DNA of 64,000 nt from Archaeoglobales archaeon. GTDB lineage: Archaea > Halobacteriota > Archaeoglobi > Archaeoglobales > Archaeoglobaceae. Both the position numbers and the translations under genes were made by a program. Shown here one piece after another: positions 46,127 through 54,266 of this stretch (the stretch's first letter is position 1; every line of letters begins with the position of its first letter). The stretch lies in assembly GCA_030055525.1 (NCBI GenBank), contig JASFYJ010000003.1:124001-188000 (forward strand), written 5' to 3'. The notes below the pieces were generated by a model. The model saw only the letters and a list, made by a program, of their open reading frames with translations. It was not told where the DNA came from and made no database searches.

Positions 46127-46437
46127 TTAAACCTGCCTACATAGACCTTCAATAAGCTCAATCCACTTCTTTGCTATATTTTCCCACCTTAGCTCAGCTG
46201 GTGCTAGGAAATTCTTTTTTGGACCCTCATAAATCCTTTGCAATGCTTTAGCGATGCTTTCTGCATTTGCTTCAACAAAATAAGTCCCCTCGTAATTTGA
46301 AAGGGACTCAAAAAGACCACCGACTTTCGTGGCTATGATTGGAAGCCCAAAACTCATTGCGATGTGTGCAACTCCGCTCTGCGAGGCTCTTAAGTATGGC
46401 AAAACAAGCACATCGCCTGCAGAAAAGTATAGGAAAT
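46127..46437 (-). pseudogene. C-terminal remnant of a GT4 glycosyltransferase
   Basis: The minus strand reads NFLYFSAGDVLVLPYLRASQ, then SGVAHIAMSFGLPIIATKVGGL and a normal C-terminus. This is the nucleotide-sugar domain of a GT4 enzyme. The first half is missing: similarity starts abruptly near 46437. The N-terminal part of a protein of the same kind lies at 47540-47818 in the same orientation, on the other side of a GT2 gene, so both pieces probably come from one gene that was split. Confidence 0.75.
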
Positions 46438-46564
46438 TTTTCTTTATTTAGCATTTACTACTTTTTGTGCTTATTGGGTATTACAAAAAGCCATCATATT
46501 ATATAAAGACTTTTCATCTATCAGACTTTAAAAAGTTTTAAAATCTTAAGCCATATTTATAACT

Positions 46565-46850
46565 ATGATCTCTGCCTTAATCTTTTCAATGAACAGAGTT
46601 GAGAACGTAGTTAAGCTTTCTGAGAAAATAAAGGATTATGTTGACGAAATCGTGATAATAGATTCCTCGGACAAAGAAAAATTTGAGGAAATGAAGAATA
46701 GAATCCCTTATGCAAAGATTTACTGGCTTCCACCTCTTGGAATGGCCGACTTTTACTATAAAATTGGACTAGAGCTCTGCAAAAACGAATGGATTCTGCA
46801 CTTGGATGATGATGAAGAGCCAAGCGATGAGCTTTTGAAGGATTTAAAGC
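46565..46850 (+). repeat. near-identical 5' block shared by two GT2 genes (copy 1)
   Basis: The first about 285 bases of this gene match 51788-52073 with only a few base changes, mostly silent (for example TCA/TCG, GAT/GGT, TAT/TAC). Similarity falls sharply after the acidic motif and returns near the 3' end. Confidence 0.9.
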
Positions 46851-47518
46851 TATTGATTGGTAGTGATCACAAAGTCTACTCTATTTGGAGGATTAGTAAA
46901 AGTTCGAAAATGTGTCAGAGAATTTTTAGACTATTTCACAAAAAGTATATCGTTCCATCCGGCGTAATTCACTTAACTTGGTTTTCTAAGGTAAAACCAG
47001 TCCTCTTAGACAGGAAATACCACATAGTCCATTATGAAGAAGACGTTAAAATAGAAAAAATTAAAAATTATGCTATTATAGATTCGTGGCAGTTTTGTTG
47101 TAAGATTTGTTTTTTGATTTTGGAAACCGAATATTATACCCTAAGTAAACTGCTTAATTCTATCAGAAAAATAGGGAAAATCATTTCATATAAATCCAAG
47201 CTTGGGAAATTTGGTTGGTTTTTGTTGAGTTTAGAATTTAACATCTTTATATCTTTGTATCGCGTTAAATTATATTTTAATAATTTTAAATATTTGTTCT
47301 ACTATTCTATTCTTTATAGTATATTTTTCCAGATTTATCTTCTCAAAGACTTTTCAAAAAAACTTGAAGCAAGCTTAAAGATGTGGGATAAGGGGGTTTT
47401 CGAATTTCTCGGAGTAGATAGTTACGAGAATGCCTTGAAAAACTTAGAAGAATTGAACTCGATAAATGGATTAGAAAACTTTGTTAAACTGGTTAAGAAA
47501 AGATTGCGAAATTTTTAA
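46565..47518 (+). CDS. GT2-like glycosyltransferase with C-terminal membrane-associated region
   Basis: A 317-residue protein with a GT-A start (ISALIFSMNRVENVVKLSEK, then DEIVIIDSSDKEKFEEM) and the metal-binding WILHLDDDEEPSDELL around residue 80. A hydrophobic stretch at about residues 215-255 probably sits at the membrane. The C-terminal RLRNF tail follows an acidic helix. The N-terminal 95 codons are almost identical to the gene at 51788; the middle third has diverged. It lies, in opposite orientation, between two pieces of a broken GT4 gene. Likely role: transfer of a sugar to a lipid-linked or surface glycan. Confidence 0.8.
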   Translation: MISALIFSMNRVENVVKLSEKIKDYVDEIVIIDSSDKEKFEEMKNRIPYAKIYWLPPLGMADFYYKIGLELCKNEWILHLDDDEEPSDELLKDLKLLIGSDHKVYSIWRISKSSKMCQRIFRLFHKKYIVPSGVIHLTWFSKVKPVLLDRKYHIVHYEEDVKIEKIKNYAIIDSWQFCCKICFLILETEYYTLSKLLNSIRKIGKIISYKSKLGKFGWFLLSLEFNIFISLYRVKLYFNNFKYLFYYSILYSIFFQIYLLKDFSKKLEASLKMWDKGVFEFLGVDSYENALKNLEELNSINGLENFVKLVKKRLRNF

Positions 47519-47539
47519 AACATTACGACTTAAAAAGAT

Positions 47540-47818
47540 CCTAAAATCCATTTTACCAAGTCTATAAGCTTTTATCCAGCTTATTGGATTGTTCCAGTCC
47601 AAGATTTCGTGAACTGAGACTTTTGAATTAAAATCGATTCTTGTCAGATTTTCTCCGACTCTCTTCCATCCTGGAAAAAGCCTTTTCGGGAGCATTTTTC
47701 TGAAAAGGATTGCCTTAACTTCAGCATGAGCAGAGAGGGCATTTGCTAAGCGAATCGTGTAATAGCTTATTCCTGAAAGAAAAAGTTTTGATGGACCAAA
47801 GATTGCAATCCTCATCAA
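47540..47818 (-). pseudogene. N-terminal remnant of a GT4 glycosyltransferase
   Basis: The minus-strand ORF begins RIAIFGPSKLFLSGISYYTI, continues with LFRKMLPKRLFPGWKRVGEN and LDWNNPISWIKAYRLGK, then turns into unrelated residues and runs into the GT2 gene. This is the acceptor domain of a GT4 enzyme whose remaining part is missing here. The open frame nominally ends at 47471, but family-like sequence stops near 47545. The matching C-terminal domain is at 46127-46437. Confidence 0.75.
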
Positions 47819-47938
47819 GACAAAGAAATTCTTAGGTTATTAAAACTGTTCTACTAAAAAGGGAACAAAAAATCGCTCTATAATTCTGAAAATGAACTAA
47901 AGACAAATTTTCCCTTATTTCCCCAGCTCGGCTGATCG

Positions 47939-48265
47939 TTAAATAATTTTTATCCAATACTTCTTCGCATCTCTTAGCACCGTAGAAATCTCCTTTTCAA
48001 CTTCCGCACTCGTGAACGGTAAGACTTCTAAATTTCCAAGCTCTTTTTTCCATATAATTTCATTCACGAGATCCAACCTCTTTAGAAACTTCATTTTTTC
48101 AAAACCGTCTGAGATTACAATCAAATCCACGTCACTCGTTTTTAACCAATTCCCTTTTGCGTAGCTACCGAAAAGATAGATTGAATCAACTATAAAACCT
48201 CTTTTCTCGAGCTCTTCCTTTAAAATCTCAGCTTTTCTCTTTATTTCTGATAAAACCTCTTGCAT
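47939..48265 (-). CDS. MNT-type minimal nucleotidyltransferase (module A)
   Basis: A 108-residue protein with the nucleotidyltransferase signature LFGSYAKGNWLKTSDVDLIV (GS motif plus D-x-D). Such MNT proteins act as antitoxins of HEPN partners, in studied cases by adding AMP to the HEPN protein. It follows and overlaps a HEPN gene that now has a stop codon. ATG 48265 is used; a TTG two codons earlier is less likely. Confidence 0.85.
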   Translation of the reverse strand: MQEVLSEIKRKAEILKEELEKRGFIVDSIYLFGSYAKGNWLKTSDVDLIVISDGFEKMKFLKRLDLVNEIIWKKELGNLEVLPFTSAEVEKEISTVLRDAKKYWIKII

Positions 48266-48647
48266 AATCAAAGATCTCTTCTGCTATTTTTAAAGCTCTT
48301 TCCGCTTCGATTCTATCAACGCTTTCCGAAGGCAATCCGTTGGCAGCGTCGGGATACCTTGAGACCGTGTATTATTTGTTCAAAACAAACAACTGCTCTT
48401 CAAGTTCATCTGAAAGCTTAAATCCCGTTTTTTCCTTTAAAATTCTGTATAGTTCCGTAACGCTCTGAATTTTTGGCGGATCTTCTCTTGCCATTTCAAT
48501 GAAAAGAGCTTTTAGGACTTTTTCAACTGCCTGTTGAGCAAAAAAAGCACTTCGAAAATATCTTCTACTCGTAAAAAAGGATCTTGAATCCAACAGGTCT
48601 TCCTCAGCAGTTCTTAGCCATAGCTCCGTTTCTCTTCTCATATCCAA
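48228..48647 (-). pseudogene. HEPN domain protein with in-frame stop (module A)
   Basis: A HEPN frame of 140 codons: RRETELWLRTAEEDLLDSRS, SAFFAQQAVEKVLKALFIE, then LFVLNK and an in-frame TAA at 48372-48374. After it the same frame continues with YTVSRYPDAANGLPSESVDR and ends over the MNT start. One nonsense change removes the S-R-Y-P-D region, which holds the most conserved residues, so the partner is probably inactive. Confidence 0.85.
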
Positions 48648-48781
48648 AGCAGATTACTTTTTTTAATTCCTGTATTTTAAAAATAAAAATTTTTCTGACA
48701 ACTGAAACTCGTTCTTTAATAGCCTTGCAAAGCTGATGAGTTTGCAAAATATTTTTATTTTTTCTTCGTTTTCTTATTTAG

Positions 48782-49159
48782 ATGAAAAAAGAGATCGAGG
48801 TATTTTTGAGACGTGCAGAAGGGTTTATAAAAGATGCACACGAAGATCTGAAAAGAGGAGATTATGATTTGGCTATGTTTCACGTTGAGCAGGCTTGTCA
48901 GTTGATTTTGAAGGCAAAGCTTTTGGATCTGACTGGCTACTTCGAAAAAACGCACAGCTTAAGAAAGCTAATAGAGAGGCTTTCAGAAATTTTTTTGCAT
49001 GAAGAACTCAATGAGTTTTTAAAGGAGAATTGGAACACGCTGAGAAGCCTTGAATTTGCTTATCTTTCTTCACGATGCTATCCAGAGGAGTTCCAGAAAG
49101 AAGAGGTTGAAGAAGCTTTAGAAATGTATAAAGCGTTGAGGGATCTGATTTGGGCTTGA
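48782..49159 (+). CDS. HEPN domain protein (module B)
   Basis: A 125-residue all-helical HEPN protein: EIEVFLRRAEGFIKDAHEDL, then YDLAMFHVEQACQLILKAKL, KTHSLRKLIERL and the conserved C-terminal FAYLSSRCYPEEF. It lacks an obvious R-x4-6-H RNase motif. It overlaps its MNT partner by about 10 bases. HEPN/MNT pairs are regarded as toxin-antitoxin modules. Confidence 0.85.
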   Translation: MKKEIEVFLRRAEGFIKDAHEDLKRGDYDLAMFHVEQACQLILKAKLLDLTGYFEKTHSLRKLIERLSEIFLHEELNEFLKENWNTLRSLEFAYLSSRCYPEEFQKEEVEEALEMYKALRDLIWA

Positions 49160-49479
49160 AAGACATTTACGAACGCAGAAAGAAATACTTTGAGAATCTC
49201 GAGATTTTTTTGCTCGAGATAAAGAAAATTGTAAAAGAAGAGGTTCCTGATGCGGAGCTCTTTCTCTTTGGTTCAGTTGCCGAGGGAAATTACTCGATCG
49301 GATTGAGCGACATAGATCTAGCGATTGTTTCCGACGCCTTTTTGAATAGGGATCTAAAGTTGAAAGTTTTTGGGGAACTGCTTGAGAAGTTCTTCGACTC
49401 GCCATTCGAATTCCATGTATTGACGAAGGAGAGATGGGAATACTACAAGAGGTTTGCTAAAAAGTTTAGAAGCGTTTAA
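49150..49479 (+). CDS. MNT-type minimal nucleotidyltransferase (module B)
   Basis: A protein of about 107-109 residues with LFGSVAEGNYSIGLSDIDLA (GS and D-x-D motifs) and the C-terminal FDSPFEFHVLTKERWEYYKR shared with modules C and H. The start must be a TTG (49150 or 49156), because no ATG or GTG fits ahead of the conserved part. That leaves it translationally coupled to the HEPN gene it overlaps. Confidence 0.85.
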   Translation: MGLKDIYERRKKYFENLEIFLLEIKKIVKEEVPDAELFLFGSVAEGNYSIGLSDIDLAIVSDAFLNRDLKLKVFGELLEKFFDSPFEFHVLTKERWEYYKRFAKKFRSV

Positions 49480-49557
49480 TCGATAGTATAAATTCAAGCT
49501 TCTCAGCTTAGGCTTTTGACCGAGAAGACATAAATATTTGACCGCTGAAGAAATCAT

Positions 49558-49926
49558 GTGAAAGAAGAGATTGAACTTTACCTTAAAAGAGCAAAGAAGT
49601 TCGAGGAGAACGCCAAGTTCAACTTTGAAAGAAAAGACTACGATATCGCAATGTTTCATATTGAACAGGCGATGCAGTTGATAATTAAAGCAAAGCTTTT
49701 GGATGAGAAGGGCTATTTTGAGAGAACCCATAGCCTCAGAAAGCTCTTGCATGAGCTCAAAAACGATGAAGTGAAAAAATTTGTTGAGAAGTATGAGAAA
49801 GTTTTGAGAGATCTTGAAAGAGCTTACATTACTTCGAGATACTACTTTGAGGAATTTTTCGAAGACGAAGTTCTTAGGGCTTTTGAAGCTCTGAGAGAAA
49901 TAAGGGCGATACTATGGAAAGAGTAG
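49558..49926 (+). CDS. HEPN domain protein (module C)
   Basis: A 122-residue HEPN protein starting with GTG: EIELYLKRAKKFEENAKFNF, YDIAMFHIEQAMQLIIKAKL, THSLRKLLHEL and RAYITSRYYFEEF. It is close in sequence to module B (HSLRKL, FH-EQA, AKLLD) and probably arose from it by tandem duplication. It overlaps its MNT by 13 bases. Confidence 0.87.
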   Translation: MKEEIELYLKRAKKFEENAKFNFERKDYDIAMFHIEQAMQLIIKAKLLDEKGYFERTHSLRKLLHELKNDEVKKFVEKYEKVLRDLERAYITSRYYFEEFFEDEVLRAFEALREIRAILWKE

Positions 49927-50228
49927 AGTATTTCAAAAATTACAAGAAATATTTGCAAGAGATTGCTGAACTTGTTTCAAAGATTTGCAAGGACTTTGAA
50001 ATCTTTGTCTTCGGCTCTTTGATTCGCGGTGATTTTTCGATCGGGCTCAGCGACATTGACGTTGCAATCGTTTCAAACGAGTTCGAAAATAGAGAGAAAA
50101 GGCTAATGGTTTACGATTTGCTTTTTAACAAATACTTCGACTCCCCTTTCGAATTTCATCTGCTTACAAGAGAAAAATGGGAGAAATTTTTGAAGTTCGT
50201 TGGAAAAGATTTTGAAAAGATCGTTTAA
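49914..50228 (+). CDS. MNT-type minimal nucleotidyltransferase (module C)
   Basis: A 104-residue protein with VFGSLIRGDFSIGLSDIDVA and FDSPFEFHLLTREKWEKFL. Both catalytic motifs are intact. It starts with an ATG inside the end of the HEPN gene. Confidence 0.87.
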   Translation: MERVEYFKNYKKYLQEIAELVSKICKDFEIFVFGSLIRGDFSIGLSDIDVAIVSNEFENREKRLMVYDLLFNKYFDSPFEFHLLTREKWEKFLKFVGKDFEKIV

Positions 50229-50270
50229 TCTCTGCATTAAAGCTAAATACTTAGGCGCGGAATTGTTTAC

Positions 50271-50657
50271 GTGAAAGAAGAGATAGAGGTCTTCGCTGAA
50301 AGAGCTAAAAAGTTTGAAGAAATCGCAAAATACCTTTACAGGACAAAAGTCTTTGATTTATCCGCTTTCAACGTTGAGCAGGCTTTACAGCTTTACCTCA
50401 AGTTCATACTTGCAAAGGATTTGGGATATTTTCCAAAAACCCATAGTTTAACAAAGCTTTTCAACGATTTATCGAAGCTCGATAAAGCTTTTTTGGAATT
50501 TTACGAGGAGAACGAGATAATAATAAAGGACATAGAAGACGCCTACATCCTTTCGAGATACTTGCCGAGAGACTATTCTGAAAAGGAAGTGGAGCTGATG
50601 ATAAATACTCTTGAAAAATTCAAGGAGAGGTTTAAAGAATGGTTGTCGAGAGATTGA
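50271..50657 (+). CDS. HEPN domain protein (module D)
   Basis: A 128-residue HEPN protein starting with GTG: EIEVFAERAKKFEEIAKYLY, FDLSAFNVEQALQLYLKFIL, KTHSLTKLFNDLSKL and DAYILSRYLPRDY. More distant from B and C than these are from each other. It overlaps its MNT by 19 bases. Confidence 0.87.
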   Translation: MKEEIEVFAERAKKFEEIAKYLYRTKVFDLSAFNVEQALQLYLKFILAKDLGYFPKTHSLTKLFNDLSKLDKAFLEFYEENEIIIKDIEDAYILSRYLPRDYSEKEVELMINTLEKFKERFKEWLSRD

Positions 50658-50968
50658 TAGAAGAAAGGAAAAAGAGGGAAGAAATTTTTAGGAATCTCGA
50701 GTTTCATCTCAGAGAATTGAAGAGAATTGCTGAGAATTACTTTGGAAATTGCAGAGTTTTTCTCTTTGGCTCAGTTGCTCGTGGAGATTACGACTTGATG
50801 CTCTCTGACATCGACATCGCAATTGTCACCGATTGCAATGATAGGGAGAGAATCCTGAAATTCAAAGCTGAGATTTCGCGGAGATGGTATTTCTTTGAGT
50901 TGCACGTGCTCGATGAAAGAAAATGGGAGTTCTACAAGAGATTCATCGATGTCTATAAGGAGTTCTGA
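50639..50968 (+). CDS. MNT-type minimal nucleotidyltransferase (module D)
   Basis: A 109-residue protein with LFGSVARGDYDLMLSDIDIA and a C-terminal FFELHVLDERKWEFYKRF segment. Catalytic motifs are intact. The stop is one base short of the convergent GT2 pseudogene. Confidence 0.88.
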   Translation: MVVERLIEERKKREEIFRNLEFHLRELKRIAENYFGNCRVFLFGSVARGDYDLMLSDIDIAIVTDCNDRERILKFKAEISRRWYFFELHVLDERKWEFYKRFIDVYKEF

Positions 50969-50969
50969 G

Positions 50970-51710
50970 CTAACTCTTCATTTTCATTGACAAATGCCAA
51001 AGAATGTCGTAGCAGAGCGGGATGGAGATTAGATGGAAGCAAAATCTAAACCTTGGATCGTTTCTTATTCTCTCCCATTTCGTTAATTTTCTTGGATAGC
51101 AAATGATTGGAGGATTTTTAGGATCGTGATGCTCAGAATAGGCTATAAAGCCTCGGTATATTTTTGCTCTTAGTTTTACGAGGTCAAATTCAAAATAAAC
51201 TCCTTCATCAATTACTCTACCATTTTTCTCTTTGCATCTAAATCTAATCTTTTCTATGACCCACCTTTTGATCAAAGTCCCGCCGAAGCCTGTCAGGTTT
51301 ATTCCTTTAGGATTTCCTCTGTCAAGATAGCCATTGTAAACAACATCGTAGAAATTCGCAAATTCGAGCAGTTTGTTAACGATTTCAGCTTCGAAGATCA
51401 TGTCCGAATCCATGAAGATTAGAAAATCCGCGTCACTTTGGAGAAAGTATTCTCTTATAGCATTTCTTGCTGAAACTATGTTCCAGATTCTATCCTTCGC
51501 ATTCAAAGGCTTATGAACTTCAAATTCGATTACTTCAAAACTATTTCCAACTTTTTTTCTTAATTCTTTTGCAAATTCCTTTTCTTCCGTTGCAAAAACT
51601 GTTTTGCATTCGATTTTTGAAGCTTTATGGATCTCTTTTTGATTCTCGATGGACTTCTCAAGAATAAAGGCTGATTTCGAATTTACTGGAGCTCAGATTA
51701 TGGCTTTCAT
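50970..51710 (-). pseudogene. glycosyltransferase-like gene with TGA at codon 6
   Basis: From ATG 51710 the frame reads MKAII, then TGA at 51693-51695, then APVNSKSAFILEKSIENQKE and on without a break to 50970. The body is a GT-A-type glycosyltransferase with ADFLIFMDSDMIFEAEIVNK, a D-S-D metal motif and GTLIKRWVIEKI. TCA (Ser) to TGA is a single-base change at that codon. The longest uninterrupted ORF starts at a later codon (51506) and lacks the nucleotide-binding first strand. A late internal start cannot be fully excluded. Confidence 0.78.
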
Positions 51711-51787
51711 AGCATCAGATTTTATTTAAGCTTTTTTAGTTTTACGGTATCGAAAAGCTTTAAAAAACTAGTCAATATTTAAGAACG

Positions 51788-52073
51788 ATGATCTCTGCCT
51801 TAATCTTTTCGATGAACAGAGTTGAGAACGTAGTTAAGCTTTCTGAGAAAATAAAAGGTTACGTTGACGAAATCGTGATAATAGATTCCTCGGACAAAGA
51901 AAAATTTGAGGAAATGAAGAATAGAATTCCCTATGCAAGGATTTACTGGCTTCCACCTCTTGGAATGGTTGAACTTTACTATAAAATTGGACTCGAGCTC
52001 TGCAAAAATGATTGGATTTTGCACTTAGAGGATGATGAAGAGCCTAGCGATGAACTTTTGAAGGATTTAAAGA
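51788..52073 (+). repeat. near-identical 5' block shared by two GT2 genes (copy 2)
   Basis: Counterpart of 46565-46850. High identity at the nucleotide level, against lower identity in the central part of the genes, suggests a recent duplication or gene conversion confined to the ends. Confidence 0.9.
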
Positions 52074-52783
52074 AAATTATAAGTAAAAATGATAGTAAAG
52101 TTTATGCAATTTGTAGAAAGGAAACTAAATCAAAACAAGCGCATGAAATTTTTAGACTTTTTCATAAGAATTACGTAGTGCCTTCTGGATTAATTCACTT
52201 TGTCTGGGCTTCTAAAGTTAAGCCATTTGTTTTAGATCGAAGATACTACATATTACATACCGAGATGGAAACAAATTTTAAAAAATTAAAAAAATTTTCG
52301 ATTTTTGAGTCTTGGCAACTATGCTGCAAGATACTGTATTTAATATATGGAGCTCAAATAACTCATTTTAAAAATCAGAATACATTTAATTTTATGAAAA
52401 AAATAGGAAAAATACTTTTTTACCAGTCTAAGCTTGGAAAATTTGGATGGTTTTTGCTGGCTACGGAATTTAACCTTTGCTATTTATTACTTTTTTTGAT
52501 GAAGTCTTCAAGAACTCTTAAATTTATAGTCTACTCGCTTATATACTCGCTATTCATTCAGATCAACCTCCTCAAAGATTTTTCAAAGAAGCTCGAAGCA
52601 AGCTTGAAAATGTGGGAAATGGGTGTTTTTGAGTTTCTAGGACTCGATAGCTATGAAAATGCTTTGAAAAGCTTGAAAGGTATAGATTCGGGGAATGGCT
52701 TGGAGAACTTTTTTAGGTTGATTGAGATAAGATTGAAAAATTTAAAAAGTGAAAATAATAGGACTCTAAAACACACTATTTAG
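51788..52783 (+). CDS. GT2-like glycosyltransferase, paralogue of the gene at 46565
   Basis: A 331-residue protein with the same N-terminus as the gene at 46565 (ISALIFSMNRVENVVKLSEK) and the acidic WILHLEDDEEPSDELL. A hydrophobic segment lies at about residues 215-260. The last 70 residues (FSKKLEASLKMWEMGVFEFL) are again nearly the same. The middle differs clearly, so acceptor or anchoring may differ. The base at the first D of the acidic motif is changed (LDDDEE to LEDDEE) between the two copies. Confidence 0.8.
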   Translation: MISALIFSMNRVENVVKLSEKIKGYVDEIVIIDSSDKEKFEEMKNRIPYARIYWLPPLGMVELYYKIGLELCKNDWILHLEDDEEPSDELLKDLKKIISKNDSKVYAICRKETKSKQAHEIFRLFHKNYVVPSGLIHFVWASKVKPFVLDRRYYILHTEMETNFKKLKKFSIFESWQLCCKILYLIYGAQITHFKNQNTFNFMKKIGKILFYQSKLGKFGWFLLATEFNLCYLLLFLMKSSRTLKFIVYSLIYSLFIQINLLKDFSKKLEASLKMWEMGVFEFLGLDSYENALKSLKGIDSGNGLENFFRLIEIRLKNLKSENNRTLKHTI

Positions 52784-52866
52784 CCGAGACTTTATTTACA
52801 GCGTTGAGGTTGCGATTTATACTAAGTGGAAATATAGGAAAAACCAAAATTAAAAGCGGAAATACA

Positions 52867-53991
52867 TTATATTATTACTCTTCTTAAATTTTTTTCTAAC
52901 TCTCGGGCGCATTTTTCCCAAGTAAAATGCCTCTCTACCCTCTCTCTACCTTTCTTTCCCATTTTTTCAGCAACATCTGGATTATCTAAAACGTATTCTA
53001 TGGCATTTGCAAATTCCCTTTCATCTCGGTTAGTTAAAATACCCGTCAAACCATCAAAAACTGACTCTCTAAGCCCCCCCTCTCTCACAGCTACCACTGG
53101 CGTCCCACATGCCATTGATTCTACCGCAGTTAATCCAAAAGGCTCCATTACGTGTGCTACAGCGGTTAATTTTGCTTTATTGTAAAGATATACCAATTCG
53201 CTGTCTTCGATGTTCTCCTTTATTTCTAATACAACTCCCAAATTTTCAGCAAGCCTTCTTAGATAACTCTTGATTTTCTCTGATCCGCTTCCAACTACAA
53301 TCAACTTCGGTCTTTTTTGCTCTGGAATCAATCCTAAAGATCTTAAAACAAAATCGTGGGCCTTTATAGGGTGTATCACTCCAACCGATAAAATAAAATT
53401 CTCTTTTTCAGTTTCAACCCTTCTAAACTTCTTAATGTCAACGCCAAGATAATTGGTTATTGAGAAAATGCCATATATTTTATAAATGTATTCGCGAGTA
53501 AAGTCGGAGTTAGCTAAGACTAAATTTGCTCTTCTAACAGAATACTTGTCAATATAACTATAAGGCAGATAAGCTAACTTTATAAAGAATTCGTTGGGCT
53601 CATATACCACCCGAACGGGTTCTTGACAATAATAAACCTTGGGAATTTTCAGGAAAGGTATTATAGGAGAAGAAAAAAAATGGTGAACAAAAGCTACATC
53701 GTAATTCCCCTTATTTATTCTCTTCGAAAGCCTGTAAAGAGAAAGAATAGAGTAATTTCTCAAAAGAGAACGCATTCTTGCGAGATGAGCTGAGGGTTTC
53801 ATATTTACGCATCTCAGAGTGTATGTTCTAATATCATTCTCTCTGAATTTTTCTAAGAAGTAATTTGAAATCGTAACCGTGTAGACGTCAATATCATGTC
53901 CTCTGGATTTCAAAGATGTGACCATCTCTAAAAAAGCTCTTTCCGCACCTCTTAATTGAATCAAATGACTTTGAACCGCAGCTATTTTCAT
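52867..53991 (-). CDS. glycosyltransferase family 4
   Basis: A 374-residue GT-B enzyme. The N-terminal part has HLIQLRGAERAFLEMVTSLK. The donor domain has NFILSVGVIHPIKAHDFVL, the nucleotide-sugar motif EPFGLTAVESMACGTPVVAV (E-x7-E) and a normal C-terminus (FTWEKCARELEKNLRR). It appears intact, unlike two other GT4 genes of the island. Probable role: transfer of a hexose in N-glycan or surface polysaccharide assembly. Confidence 0.88.
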   Translation of the reverse strand: MKIAAVQSHLIQLRGAERAFLEMVTSLKSRGHDIDVYTVTISNYFLEKFRENDIRTYTLRCVNMKPSAHLARMRSLLRNYSILSLYRLSKRINKGNYDVAFVHHFFSSPIIPFLKIPKVYYCQEPVRVVYEPNEFFIKLAYLPYSYIDKYSVRRANLVLANSDFTREYIYKIYGIFSITNYLGVDIKKFRRVETEKENFILSVGVIHPIKAHDFVLRSLGLIPEQKRPKLIVVGSGSEKIKSYLRRLAENLGVVLEIKENIEDSELVYLYNKAKLTAVAHVMEPFGLTAVESMACGTPVVAVREGGLRESVFDGLTGILTNRDEREFANAIEYVLDNPDVAEKMGKKGRERVERHFTWEKCARELEKNLRRVII

Positions 53992-54266
53992 ATTTATTTG
54001 GTTTTGCCAAAAAATATTAATTTTTTGTTTTGAATAAAATCATAATTTTTATATTTATTTCATATAAATTAAGCTCGACAAAAATCGTTTTAAAATCGTA
54101 TTTAGAGTTAATGAAAAATTAACCGTTAACAAGAAGCGTAAATTCAACGAGTATCTTTAAAAAATTTTGTTAAATAAAAAACTTTTAGAGAAGGGGTAAC
54201 TTTTCAGATGTTAAATGCCAAATTTTTATAGAATTGGTATTTGAGACGTGTGCTTACGCAAAAACA
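53992..54266. other. AT-rich gap without gene
   Basis: About 275 bases, strongly AT-rich, between the GT4 gene and the FkbM methyltransferase gene, both on the minus strand. The promoter of the GT4 gene should lie at the left side (TTTTTGTTTTGAATAAAATC and neighbouring TATATTTAT). I see no other structure. Confidence 0.4.

Noticed and set aside
44136-51695. In-frame TGA codons as selenocysteine or programmed readthrough
   Set aside because: The TGA codons fall where serine or an ordinary residue is expected, no SECIS-like element was seen, and neighbouring genes carry frameshifts, so loss of function is simpler.
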